The translations under genes and the position numbers were made by a program. The notes below the pieces were generated by a model that searched no databases, had not been told where the DNA came from, and worked only from the letters and a program-made list of their open reading frames with translations. From Oncomelania hupensis (lineage: Eukaryota > Mollusca > Gastropoda > Littorinimorpha > Pomatiopsidae): a stretch of DNA of 64,000 bases. Positions 1 to 9,834 of this stretch are shown piece after piece; positions within the stretch are counted from its first letter, which is position 1, and every line of letters starts with the position of its first letter. Where the stretch lies: assembly GCA_036898135.1 (NCBI GenBank), contig CM072526.1, positions 8,368,187-8,432,186 of the forward strand, given 5' to 3'.

Positions 1-330
1 CCCCATTAAAACAAATAAAACCAAGCCACTATCCTGCAATGCTTAGGCATCGCCAACACTTGTCATGTAAGCTGCATCTCCACACTTACCTGGAAATACT
101 ATGATACAGTCGGCGATCATAACGAGCCAAAAGACCGTCTGTCCGTCGGTCTGTCCGTCGGTCTGTCAGTCGGTCGGGTAGTTGCAAGAACCACTGAACG
201 AATTTTGACCAAACTTCATAGCACAAGAAACTGGGTTAGTGATCAGCTATCCGTGCAATCGTATTTGCCCTACTTCTGCTGTCAACGTTGCTGGGGTAAA
301 TTCTTTGCTAGAATGTCTATAATATAGAGC
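1..330. repeat. Dispersed repeat R2, left copy
   Basis: Resembles 1485-1890 over most of its length: both start near cattaaaa..aaaccaagcc, pass through a run of cggtctgtccgt units, and then through accactgaacgaattttgac and cttcatagcacaag. The two copies flank the candidate linker exon at 1339-1452. Related R2 pieces lie at 27080-27165 and 32740-32815. Confidence 0.7.
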
Positions 331-650
331 TGTACAGTGGAATGGTTGTTTATTTAACCCATAGTATGCAACAACATTGAGTTATTTGATCAAACATGCA
401 TGAGAGGTCACGTGAAGGTCTAGGTCATCCTAAGGTCAAAGTCTCTGAAGGTCAAGGCCATACCAAGGTCAAATTTTTTTTGGCATAATATACCCTTTGC
501 TGTAGTTTTTTGAGAGTACATGTGTATCTTGTATTTTAATGCCACCGTTTAATTTAGTTTTTTCTGGGCACTCATTTTCATGTTAAATATTGCGAGTTTC
601 ATAAGGAACATGTGAGTCATATGGACTTTGCCCCTCTAGTTTTAAATGGT
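331..650 (-). repeat. Dispersed repeat R1, partial, reverse orientation
   Basis: Reverse-complement of the R1 segment seen at 48930-49330: the blocks ccattccac, aacccatagtatgcaacaac, several aaggtcaaggt motifs and the start block around ccttatggaacttgc appear in inverted order. No coding content is visible. Confidence 0.65.
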
Positions 651-1338
651 TGTGACCTCAGCTGTTCCCCAATGTTTTGGAACTTAGCCACTTCTTGAAG
701 ACAATTTAAAAAAATATAATATACAAAGGTATTCCGCTAATTGGTTGCACAATTTCTTATTGTACTTGGGGAGAGAGAGAGAATACCCTCAGGTTCCGGT
801 ACCTTTGATGGATAAAGTTCTTTTAGCTTTATTCTAACTATAGCTGGGGTAACTTCAACATCTTCAACAATGCAATCATTTGACTTTGACCCCATCTCAA
901 GATTAGGAATTATTATACAAATTCTCAAAAACAAACATGCAAGAGAAAAAAAGATTATTTAAGGGCTCAGCTTTTTCCTGATCTTTTGCATGCTAAGCTT
1001 CAGTCATTCTTCTTTAATATCATTATTCCTGAGTTAGTTTTTGTTTTTCCTTGCACATATTTCCTAAATGCTTTAAGATTACTTTTACTGTTACGTGCAA
1101 TGGTTTTATCATCGGATTTCTTACCGCTCTTTATTACGTTGAATACCTAAGACTCCGTTAGCCAAACGCATACCAGTCAAAAAGTTAAACATGTGAAGAA
1201 AATTGTGAGAGTGGCTTGACACGTTGCCATGACGAGCGGCGGAGTGTAATATTTAAGTAAAGCACTTGGTCCCTGGCAGGCAGGATGGGAGTGGGTTTTC
1301 ATTCATGCATTCATTCCATCACTAAACGATCATCATAC
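651..1338. other. Unassigned intronic or intergenic sequence
   Basis: AT-rich single-copy-looking DNA. I see no gene, RNA or clear repeat here. It would contain the next exon or the intron after the linker exon if the ShKT gene continues to the left. Confidence 0.4.
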
Positions 1339-1452
1339 CAGGAGTAGTGTGTTGTGCAGTGGTCACGTGAGACGTTGGTGTTGACGTGATAGGGGTAGTG
1401 GTAGGAGTGGTCACAGGTACTGCAGTAGTCGCAACAGTTGGATGAGTGGCGG
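1339..1452 (-). CDS. ShKT gene exon 12: Thr/Pro-rich linker (candidate)
   Basis: A 114-nt stretch between an acceptor (cataag) and a donor (G|GTATGA) on the minus strand, phase 1 at both ends like the other exons. It encodes about 38 residues, mostly Thr, Pro, Ser and Val, without cysteine, and resembles the Thr-rich half of exon 11. The frame is open across the exon and meets TAG only beyond the donor. It lacks a module of its own, so it is either a stalk exon or the front part of a further ShKT unit beyond the window. The donor is weaker than those of the other exons, and the exon is supported only by phase and composition. Confidence 0.45.
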
Positions 1453-1484
1453 CTTATGAACAGAAGCAAACAGAATTTGTAAAA

Positions 1485-1890
1485 CTCCTCATTAAAAGAA
1501 ACAAAACCAAGCCACTATGCTGCAATGCCTAGAAATCATCAAAACTTTTCATGCAAGCTGCACGTTCTGTAGTCCACTCTTGTCTGGAAATTGTGCTATG
1601 AATGTTGGTCAAAACTGATCTAGTCAGGAAGCAGAACGAACCAAAATACCGTCTGTCCGTCGGTGTGTCCGTCGGTCTGTTTATCGGTCTGTTCGTCGAT
1701 GTGTCTGTCGGTCTATCTGCCGGTCTGTCCGTCTCTGTCGGTCGAGTAGTTGCAAGAATCACTGAACGAATTTTGACCAACATTCATAGCACAAGTACCT
1801 GGATTAATAGCCAGCTTCTTGTGCAGTCGTATTTCCTGTACCACTGCAGTCAATGTCGCTGGGGTCAATTCTTTGCTAAAGGCGTTTATA
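1485..1890. repeat. Dispersed repeat R2, right copy
   Basis: Second copy of the 1-330 sequence, with a slightly longer run of gtctgtccgtcggt units at about 1650-1745, followed by the conserved cactgaacgaattttgacc block. Open frames here are by-products of the repeat. Confidence 0.7.
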
Positions 1891-2213
1891 TATATACTAG
1901 TGGTTTTTGTACCCTGGCAAGCCAGGGTACACATGATGCTGTTTAAAATGTAGACAGAGAGAACTTTTGTCTGAGAGTTTCATTTGGACGATGATACCTC
2001 CCCATATCCCCCTTGATACCTCACCATACCCCCCCTGATATCTCCCCGTCCCCCCCCCATGATGCCTCATCATACCCCCTTGATACCTCTCCGAACCCAC
2101 TTGATACCTCCCCATACCCCCTTGATACCTTCCATACCCCCTTGGTTCCTACCTGTACCCTCCTTGATACTTCCCCGTTGATCGTTTCGCAGGTATGGAT
2201 GAAAGGAATCGAC

Positions 2214-2409
2214 TGTTGTTTGTAGATTATAGTCACACGACACTTTCGCATATAGGTGACTACTGGACCGATTTATACTGACACCAGCGGGCCAGTTGTT
2301 GGTAAAGGGGAAAATAATATGATCACACGTTGACCAATCCGGGATTCGAACCAGCGACCTTTCGGTTACTAGCAAGACGCTCTTACCAACTGAGCTACCC
2401 GGCCCCACT
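2214..2409 (-). mobile_element. tRNA-derived SINE
   Basis: A 196-bp insertion in R3 flanked by the 9-bp duplication ggaatcgac (2205-2213 and 2410-2418). The paralogous R3 copy at 12.66 kb has a single ggaatcgac and no insert. On the minus strand the head reads gggtagctcagttggtaaga (A-box-like) and later ctggttcgaatcccgg (B box), as in a tRNA. The T-stem has mismatches, so it is a SINE head rather than a working tRNA. The 3' end is A/C-rich (ctacaaacaaca). Confidence 0.8.
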
Positions 2410-2532
2410 GGAATCGACCATCACCATACACCCTTATATATACCCGTATCCCCGTTATGCCTACCCATGCCCCTTTAAACCTACCCGTAGCCCCCTTTTA
2501 CCTACACGTACCACCCCATCCCGATCCTTGGT

Positions 2533-2533
2533 A

Positions 2534-2605
<72 letters not shown>

Positions 2606-2716
2606 TTGAATATAAAATAATACAAATAGAAATAATAAAAAACACCAAGGTTTTAAACGAAAATTTGATATAGATATTATAATTGTTATTATAATAATAA
2701 TTATTATTATTTATAA

Positions 2717-2780
<64 letters not shown>
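2533..2780. repeat. (TAA)n microsatellites
   Basis: Two long TAA runs (about 2533-2604 and 2719-2780) separated by a block containing aataataaaaaacaccaagg, which recurs after the second run. Confidence 0.9.
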
Positions 2781-2783
<3 letters not shown>

Positions 2784-2990
2784 ATATAGAATAATACAAA
2801 TAGAAATAATAAAAAACACCAAGGTTTTAAAAGAAAATTTGATATAAGATAATAATAATAATTTATTATTATTATTTATAAATAATATTAATAATAATAA
2901 ATTAAAGGTAAAAAGCCCAAATTAAAAAGAAAAATATCCATATTTTAGTGTACTAAAAAAAAAAAAAAAAAGAGGGGGGGGGGGGGGGGG

Positions 2991-3066
2991 GGCCGAGTGA
3001 GATTTGAACTTGGGTCGCCCTGCACGGTAGGCGAATGGTTTTACTAACTACGCTATCAAGGCTTCC
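2991..3066 (-). ncRNA. tRNA-like sequence (pseudo-tRNA or SINE head)
   Basis: The minus strand has an A-box-like tagcgtagttag and a B box gttcaaatctc at tRNA spacing, within 76 nt. It is preceded on the plus strand by A and G homopolymers. I could not pair a convincing acceptor stem, so I do not call a functional tRNA. Confidence 0.4.
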
Positions 3067-3350
3067 TAGAAAGAACATCATTTTTTTGGTCTATATGGGA
3101 AAACATGCTGAAACGTCAATTTGGTTTTTAATGGAAGCGCGCGGAATGAGGCTATTACAGTTTGTGGACATTTTGTTTATTTATTTATCTCAGAAACGGT
3201 TAAACGTTCGGTAAGAAAATGTCGGCTATAACGATTTGGCTGGTTTTGAGCACACAGCAGGCCGATCAGCAGCGCTCAGCACCTGCCCAGATCAGCGTCC
3301 ATAGGGGACAAACTTTATAGTAGAGGCGAAGAAGGACTTCCGGCTAAGCA

Positions 3351-3353
<3 letters not shown>
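3067..3353. other. Unassigned sequence
   Basis: No gene or repeat recognised between the tRNA-like piece and the TA repeat. Confidence 0.3.
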
Positions 3354-3416
<63 letters not shown>

Positions 3417-3429
3417 ATCTATCTATCTA

Positions 3430-3506
<77 letters not shown>
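3354..3506. repeat. (TA)n microsatellite with TATC interruption
   Basis: About 150 bp of alternating TA with a short tatc run near 3414-3432. Likely unstable and self-pairing. Confidence 0.95.
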
Positions 3507-3508
<2 letters not shown>

Positions 3509-4340
3509 CAGAAGTCAGAAGTCGGGAGTCTATTATATATATTTACCGACCCGTTACAATGTGTGGGCCAAAATAAATAGAATAAACAAAGAAATAAACA
3601 AAGTAAAAAGACATAAATGATGCATAACACTACAAGCACTGTGTTACTGTCAGCCATTTTAGTTCCTAACTCTTTGTCGCAAACAAAAGGCTTTATATAC
3701 AAATACTGCCAGGTTGTTGACAACAGCTGAAACTGAACATGACAACAACAGACGAAACCTTGACAAACAAAGGTGTGCATGCCTATGAGTCATGTGTGAC
3801 CAATATGTAATTAGATACTTTTTGAAACTAATATGGGCTATTGATCTAGAGAGAGAGTCTTTGTTATTTGTGATATCATGTACTGTCTTGGTGTGTAAAG
3901 TGTCCTTCGTTTATCTGTCCTCTTTTTCCTCCCCACTGCATGTTGCTTCTTCTTTCTATCGTTTTCTTTTGTTTGGTTTTATTGATTTTGACTGACAAGA
4001 CGTATCATCACTTCATTGGCCAACCCGACGCATCTTTTTGGTTTTATGACTGGACTGTTTATTTATATCCTTTCATTTGGTTTGTTTTGGTGCCTGTCTT
4101 TCTTACCACTCTAACTGTGTTTCTTGTGATTCTTCTCTTTGTGATTGTCGTGTTTCTTCCTCCTCTCTCTCACCCTCTCTCCGGATCTATTGCTCTCTCA
4201 AGTCAGTGGCAAAAGCGTGCAGAGTTTTGATATGAGTTTGAATATTATTGGTGAACTGTGTTTCGTTTGTAAATATTGTTTGCGTATTTTTTCTCATGAG
4301 ATCGGGATTATGACGCAAGACTGGTTTTGGTAGTAACGCA

Positions 4341-4348
4341 TATATAAG
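4341..4348 (+). promoter_or_regulatory. Putative LTR TATA box
   Basis: TATATAAG in the 5' LTR; the equivalent is at 9054-9061 in the 3' LTR. Transcription would begin about 25-35 bp downstream and read into the gag ORF. Position and motif only. Confidence 0.55.
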
Positions 4349-4726
4349 TTTGTGTCAACTCTTTTCTGGTTAGTTAGATTGCTGGGTCTGAGAGAAGGTT
4401 GCGTCGTTTTTAGTTCATATGATATAAAGTTGTGCTCACCTGTTTTGAAGGATAGAGTTTAAATGTGATGTTCACGATTTGTAGTTTTGTGAAAAGCTTT
4501 TATTTTACCTGCCTTTGGTACCAGACGTTGTTGTCGCCTTTTGGATCTGTGTGGTTTCCAAACGTCTTACAGCGGTCATAAGTATTTTACCACACATCGT
4601 CTGGCACAAGAAGTAGTTCATAGTCACGTATACAGAAATTAGTTGTCCCCATACTGATATGTACACACACACATACGTATTATTATATGAGACGTTGACA
4701 TGTTTCGTGAATGTTCTTTGACTACG

Positions 4727-4732
4727 AATAAA
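4727..4732 (+). promoter_or_regulatory. Putative polyadenylation signal in LTR
   Basis: AATAAA followed by a T/GT-rich stretch. The copy at 9440-9445 in the 3' LTR would be the one used to end the element's RNA. Confidence 0.5.
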
Positions 4733-5203
4733 TGAACTCTATGCTACTTCTGTGTTTCGTGTGCGTCATTACTTGACCAGGCCCTAAATTATTACAGGCG
4801 TTTGACGAGCGAATGGAAATTCTCTTATCTAAATGGCGGCAATTACAGTAAAATACTTAGAGCCTCTCGTCACCCCCCTTTGAATTTAGGACTTATTACA
4901 ATTTGTGGGATAGAGTTTTCTCTCGCTCGGTTCCTACAGTACGTTTTGAACATTACTTGGTAGACGAATAACGGAAACAAGAACAATCATTGTCTGCTAG
5001 TTGTCGCTCAAACAAGCATTTAGACAACAAGACTTTTATTCTGTTTTAATTGCGACCAACCTAGACCCAGCAACTACTCTTTAACCAGTTTCGCTAAGCC
5101 TTGCTCAGGTGTTCTTTAAATGAATAACCAGCTTCCGGGAAGAATATAACTTTCTTCGTTTGGCCACGTCTTGCAGTACTAAGAACTGAACATTGATCTT
5201 ATC

Positions 5204-8200
5204 ATGGATAAGGAAGAGATAGAAGAGGGAATAGTCTCCCCAATGAAACTCGAGTCGAAAGATGAGGTAGAAGATGGTGAAACAGAGACTGAGATACCAG
5301 TAGAACCGGAAGATGTCACTAGATCCAAACGCGAACCCAAACCTACTGAGAAAGGCAAAGCATATAACATTGAAATAAAGACAGAACTCTTTCGGTCACA
5401 AAGGTCTCTGCTGGTGAAGGCTATTGCTACGGCAGTGAAAGAATTGGGCAAAGACGAACCCAATCTAGAAAAACTAGCAAGGGCAAGAGTGCAGATTTCT
5501 CAGATGCGCAGTGAACTCGGAGAAATTCAAGAGAAGCTAGTTAAGCTAGGCGGTGGTGAAGTGACGTTAGAAGACTGGGAGAATGCTCAGATGCAAGCCC
5601 AAGAGGTTATATCTAACATAGTGCGTGCCGTGAACGAAGGGACTGTTGAAGTTCTTACAAGAACTAGTTCGCACCATGGTAGCAAAGCGTTTAGCCACCA
5701 ATCGACCAAGAAAAGAGACGCCAGTGTTTCGTCTAGGGGATCTTCCGTTAGGTCGTCAGCTAATTCTAGCATAATCTCCACAGCTTCCCTCAAACTCGAG
5801 GTTAGGATGAAGGCCGCTTCTCTCAGTGCTAGACGCGCAGGCCTAGTTTTAGAAAGCGAACACGTGAGACTGATAGATGAGCTAGACGAACAGGAGAGTG
5901 CCAGAGTGGCTGAGGAACAGGCTATGGAGTGGAAAAGAATTGCAGATCAAGAGGCTACTAGGGTTGAGGAAGAGGCTATTAGGGTCGAACAAGAAGCTGC
6001 TAGAAAGAGAGAAGAGGCCGATCAAGAGGCTACTAGGGTCGAACAAGAAGCTTTTAGAAGAAAGGAAGAAGTTCTAGAAGAGACTAGGAGAGAGACCACT
6101 AGGGCTGAACAAGAGGCTGCTAGAAAAAGACTAGAAGCTGCTAGAAAGAGAGAGGAGGCCGATCAAGAAGCTGCCAGAAAGTTAGCAGAAGCTAGAGCAA
6201 AAATGCAGTTCGAGAAAAGGAAGAGAGAAAGTGTTAGACAGCTAGAGTTACTGAGAACAGACATTGAGATAAAAACTAATTCAGCCATGCTAAGCGTACT
6301 AGAACAAGCTGATGTTCACCCTCAGAATCCTCCCTTTCTCCCCCCGGTAAATCTGCTAAACACTCACTTCCACCCTCAGTCTCCCACATCGACTACACTA
6401 GCTGCCCCACAGGCAACTCCCTCCCCGATAGTCACAAACACTAGCATGTTAGGAGGAAGAGGAGATGCTGCCGTGGAACATCAGCCCGGACAGGACCAGC
6501 CCTCCATGGGCCACCCTGCTGCCATCACCACGATGACTTCGAAGGCTACCGTAGACAGAGCTGCCGACGCCATCATTTCAGCTTCCGCTCTCAGGGAGGA
6601 CGGAGACGCCGTTCCCGCTTTCACGACTTCTGCTACCGTCAGGGTCGTGAATGATGACCCCGTCGGAAGCCACGCCCTCTTCTTTCCCCCCGCTACCGCT
6701 CGCCTGGAGAGCCACGGGAGGGGAGTGGGCAGTACTGCGACCGTTGACGCTTCCTTGGATTGCGTCAGGTACATGGCCCGCACCTCTACAACGACCACCA
6801 CCACGACCGTGTACTCTTTCGCGTCCTCTCCTAGGGTGTCGTCTCGTTATTACCAGACATCGATACCCTGGCAGCACCCTCCTGATGTCTTCTCGAGTGC
6901 ATCGTATGGGGATCAACGCCTCTCTGCGCATCTCGACACAGCTGCTGCACGCAACTCCTACACCCTGCACGCTGACCGTCAACACAGGCCTCCGGAGATT
7001 CCAGAGCAGCAGGAGAGGCATGCTTATCTGTCCGCACCAGCGGACCGCATGCCTTCCACCTACCAACCCCTCCCTCTCCGCTCTGTACACTTTGCAGAGA
7101 GTCATTTGAGCCCTGAAGCGAAGATTTTCGTGCCGAGCCCTGATGGTTCTATGTACTCCCCCACCTCGTGTCACCTCCCCAGAGTAGGTGTTCCAGAGAA
7201 CGGTCCCACGAACGTTGACTTTGATTGCATTGCGGCACCCAGAGGTACTTACCCGTCGTCTTATGCCGAACCCAGATCTGTTCCAGCTCCGCTCGAGATG
7301 CAGTACACCTCCACAGATTCACTTGCCCAAACGCTTTCGGACGCTCTCCTGCTGAATAGACTTCCCATGCAAGAACCGTCTATCTTCCACGGCGACCCGC
7401 TCCTCTATCCAACTTGGAAGATTGCTTTTTCTTTTCTGATTCAACGACAGAGAATAGCATCGGGCGAGAAACTCCTGTATCTCCAGCGCTACCTGGGAGG
7501 AACAGCGAAGGACGCCGTGGCTGGATTCTTCCTGCTGAGTGAACCCGAGGCCTACGACAAGGCAATGTCAGTTTTGGAAAGAAGGTACGGCAACAGTTAC
7601 GTGGTCTCACAAGCTTTCAGGACAAAGTTGGACGAGTGGGCCATCGTTAAAAGCCGAGATTACTTGGGACTTAGACGGCTTGCGGATTTTCTTCAGCAGT
7701 GTGCTGTTGCAGCCAAGGAGGTAGGAGGATTAGGGATCTTAGACGACGCCCAATACCTCAAACGTATTATCGGCAAACTCCCCGACTGGATGGTACACCG
7801 CTGGTGCCGGAACGTGTCCCGGACGAAGATCGAACACGAAAGGTACCCCAATTTCGCTGAACTTGTAAACTTTGTGACACAAGAAGCCGACATTAGTAAC
7901 GACCCCGTATTCGGCTCCGGAGCTTTCCCTCCTACGTCTACAAGGGTCACATCGCCCAACACACTCAGCGCGCCGGCCAAGAAGAATGCCATGTCTACCC
8001 GGTCGGAGACTTCCTCCTTCTGCGAATTCTGTACCCAAACAAGCCATAACCTGGGTCAGTGCGAAGTTTTCGCCAAGAAGCCCGTTGCTGAGAAAAGGAC
8101 TTTCATTTTGAAATCAAACCTCTGCTTTGGCTGCCTGATAAGTAAGGAGCACAAATCACGTCAGTGTGACAACAGAGAGGTGTGCGGGATTTGTAACAAA

Positions 8201-8362
8201 AAACATCCCACATGCCTACACGAGAAGGACTTTGTGTACATGAAACGAGATGGTGGGGAAATGTCGGCCGAAGAACTGACAATCGATGGAATGACAACAG
8301 AGGAGGAGGTAACCATAACGTGGCCACAACTATCGCTACGAACGATTGAATTGATTGATTGA
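5204..8362 (+). CDS. BEL/Pao-type Gag polyprotein, 1,052 aa
   Basis: Probable capsid/nucleocapsid precursor of the LTR element; it would coat and package the element RNA in the cytoplasm. Visible parts in order: an acidic N-terminus; a charged A/E/R/K-rich coiled coil at about residues 205-365 with repeated QEAAR-like units; a long Ser/Thr/Pro-rich stretch (about 370-720); a DUF1759-like capsid region at about 725-905 beginning near FHGDPLLYPTWK; and three Cys/His knuckles near 940 (C-x2-C-x4-H-x4-C), 974 (C-x2-C-x5-H-x4-C) and 991. The ATG follows the LTR by 356 bp and is the first in a long open frame. Members of this family normally continue into protease and RT; here the frame ends at a TGA soon after the knuckles. 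The C-terminal 35 residues after the last knuckle are acidic and unrecognised. Confidence 0.85.
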   Translation: MDKEEIEEGIVSPMKLESKDEVEDGETETEIPVEPEDVTRSKREPKPTEKGKAYNIEIKTELFRSQRSLLVKAIATAVKELGKDEPNLEKLARARVQISQMRSELGEIQEKLVKLGGGEVTLEDWENAQMQAQEVISNIVRAVNEGTVEVLTRTSSHHGSKAFSHQSTKKRDASVSSRGSSVRSSANSSIISTASLKLEVRMKAASLSARRAGLVLESEHVRLIDELDEQESARVAEEQAMEWKRIADQEATRVEEEAIRVEQEAARKREEADQEATRVEQEAFRRKEEVLEETRRETTRAEQEAARKRLEAARKREEADQEAARKLAEARAKMQFEKRKRESVRQLELLRTDIEIKTNSAMLSVLEQADVHPQNPPFLPPVNLLNTHFHPQSPTSTTLAAPQATPSPIVTNTSMLGGRGDAAVEHQPGQDQPSMGHPAAITTMTSKATVDRAADAIISASALREDGDAVPAFTTSATVRVVNDDPVGSHALFFPPATARLESHGRGVGSTATVDASLDCVRYMARTSTTTTTTTVYSFASSPRVSSRYYQTSIPWQHPPDVFSSASYGDQRLSAHLDTAAARNSYTLHADRQHRPPEIPEQQERHAYLSAPADRMPSTYQPLPLRSVHFAESHLSPEAKIFVPSPDGSMYSPTSCHLPRVGVPENGPTNVDFDCIAAPRGTYPSSYAEPRSVPAPLEMQYTSTDSLAQTLSDALLLNRLPMQEPSIFHGDPLLYPTWKIAFSFLIQRQRIASGEKLLYLQRYLGGTAKDAVAGFFLLSEPEAYDKAMSVLERRYGNSYVVSQAFRTKLDEWAIVKSRDYLGLRRLADFLQQCAVAAKEVGGLGILDDAQYLKRIIGKLPDWMVHRWCRNVSRTKIEHERYPNFAELVNFVTQEADISNDPVFGSGAFPPTSTRVTSPNTLSAPAKKNAMSTRSETSSFCEFCTQTSHNLGQCEVFAKKPVAEKRTFILKSNLCFGCLISKEHKSRQCDNREVCGICNKKHPTCLHEKDFVYMKRDGGEMSAEELTIDGMTTEEEVTITWPQLSLRTIELID

Positions 8363-8486
8363 AATCTGAATGCTGCATGTATTTTTTTGGTTGTTGTTCC
8401 AATAATGACTTCTGGTGTGATTGTAGAAATGTTAATGTTATTGATTTCAAATGTTTTAATTATATGGACATAATTAAGGCCGGGTG

Positions 8487-9560
8487 TGTGCATGCCTATG
8501 AGTCATGTGTGACCAATATGTAATTAGATACTTTTTGAAACTAATATGGGCTATTGATCTAGAGAGAGAGTCTTTGTTATTTGTGATATCATGTACTGTC
8601 TTGGTGTGTAAAGTGTCCTTCGTTTATCTGTCCTCTTTTTCCTCCCCACTGCATGTTGCTTCTTCTTTCTATCGTTTTCTTTTGTTTGGTTTTATTGATT
8701 TTGACTGACAAGACGTATCATCACTTCATTGGCCAACCCGACGCATCTTTTTGGTTTTATGACTGGACTGTTTATTTATATCCTTTCATTTGGTTTGTTT
8801 TGGTGCCTGTCTTTCTTACCACTCTAACTGTGTTTCTTGTGATTCTTCTCTTTGTGATTGTCGTGTTTCTTCCTCCTCTCTCTCACCCTCTCTCCGGATC
8901 TATTGCTCTCTCAAGTCAGTGGCAAAAGCGTGCAGAGTTTTGATATGAGTTTGAATATTATTGGTGAACTGTGTTTCGTTTGTAAATATTGTTTGCGTAT
9001 TTTTTCTCATGAGATCGGGATTATGACGCAAGACTGGTTTTGGTAGTAACGCATATATAAGTTTGTGTCAACTCTTTTCTGGTTAGTTAGATTGCTGGGT
9101 CTGAGAGAAGGTTGCGTCGTTTTTAGTTCATATGATATAAAGTTGTGCTCACCTGTTTTGAAGGATAGAGTTTAAATGTGATGTTCACGATTTGTAGTTT
9201 TGTGAAAAGCTTTTATTTTACCTGCCTTTGGTACCAGACGTTGTTGTCGCCTTTTGGATCTGTGTGGTTTCCAAACGTCTTACAGCGGTCATAAGTATTT
9301 TACCACACATCGTCTGGCACAAGAAGTAGTTCATAGTCACGTATACAGAAATTAGTTGTCCCCATACTGATATGTACACACACACATACGTATTATTATA
9401 TGAGACGTTGACATGTTTCGTGAATGTTCTTTGACTACGAATAAATGAACTCTATGCTACTTCTGTGTTTCGTGTGCGTCATTACTTGACCAGGCCCTAA
9501 ATTATTACAGGCGTTTGACGAGCGAATGGAAATTCTCTTATCTAAATGGCGGCAATTACA
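8487..9560 (+). repeat. 3' LTR
   Basis: Matches the 5' LTR across its full length by eye. It is preceded by a weak purine stretch (aattaaggccgggtg) that may serve as the polypurine tract. Confidence 0.9.
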
Positions 9561-9632
9561 AAAGGTGATTATATTATTTTGCAGGAATTAATTCATTTCT
9601 AACGTCATTGTACAGTGGACATACTAATAAAA

Positions 9633-9806
9633 AGGAGAGGGAGACAGAAAAAGAGGTGGGAGAACATTCTAGAATGGACTGGCTTGACGCTGAGCGAAGC
9701 CATGACGGTTGCTGTGGACAAAGAAAGATGGGGTAGGCTACGCTGGTTAAACGATCATCTGTGGTGCCCCGACGACTTTGGAGTTAGGGGATAGGATAGG
9801 GTAGGA
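9633..9806 (+). pseudogene. LINE 3' fragment (KRWEDNI family) with GGATA tail
   Basis: About 155 bp matching the C-terminal coding end of the LINE at 44200-46074 (the blocks gaaaaagaggtgggag and gaatggactggcttgac), ending in ggataggatagggtagga at 9789-9806. The frame is damaged. It is a 5'-truncated insertion. Confidence 0.75.
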
Positions 9807-9834
9807 CAAAACGAATGGCTCTTTTAGTTACATT

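Larger units (their letters stand above)
1896..2880. repeat. Dispersed repeat R3, copy 1 (carries a SINE)
   Basis: Starts at actagtggtttttgtaccct, continues with many cccccttgatacctccccat units (a pyrimidine-rich, loosely 20-bp periodic tract), then (TAA)n runs and an aacaccaaggttttaaa block that occurs twice. It is matched by 12347-12975. The difference between the copies is a SINE insertion at 2214-2409 and an extra (TAA)n plus tail block. Confidence 0.75.
3774..4847 (+). repeat. 5' LTR
   Basis: 1,074 bp, TG...CA ends. It contains TATATAAG at 4341-4348 and an AATAAA at 4727-4732, the order expected for U3-R-U5. Short frames inside it recur identically in the 3' LTR and are not genes. Confidence 0.9.
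3774..9560 (+). mobile_element. BEL/Pao-like LTR retrotransposon, gag only (5.8 kb)
   Basis: Two direct repeats of 1,074 bp (3774-4847 and 8487-9560, constant offset 4,713) show no indel and no mismatch that I could find, and run TGTGCATG to ATTACA (TG...CA). The 5-bp target duplication aaagg lies at 3769-3773 and 9561-9565. The 3,639-bp interior holds one intact gag-type ORF and then only 124 bp before the 3' LTR. No protease, reverse transcriptase, RNase H or integrase is present, so the element cannot copy itself and must borrow pol from a relative. Identical LTRs and an unbroken ORF indicate very recent insertion. It sits in the large intron between exons 11 and 12 of the ShKT gene, on the opposite strand. 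Confidence 0.9.

Noticed and set aside
2991..3066. Functional tRNA gene
   Set aside because: A and B boxes are present but I could not form a full acceptor stem; pseudo-tRNA or SINE head is likelier.
3792..4333. Membrane-like small frames at 3792-3995, 3940-4230 and 4145-4333, repeated at 8505-9046
   Set aside because: They lie inside the two LTRs; duplication reflects LTR identity, not gene duplication.
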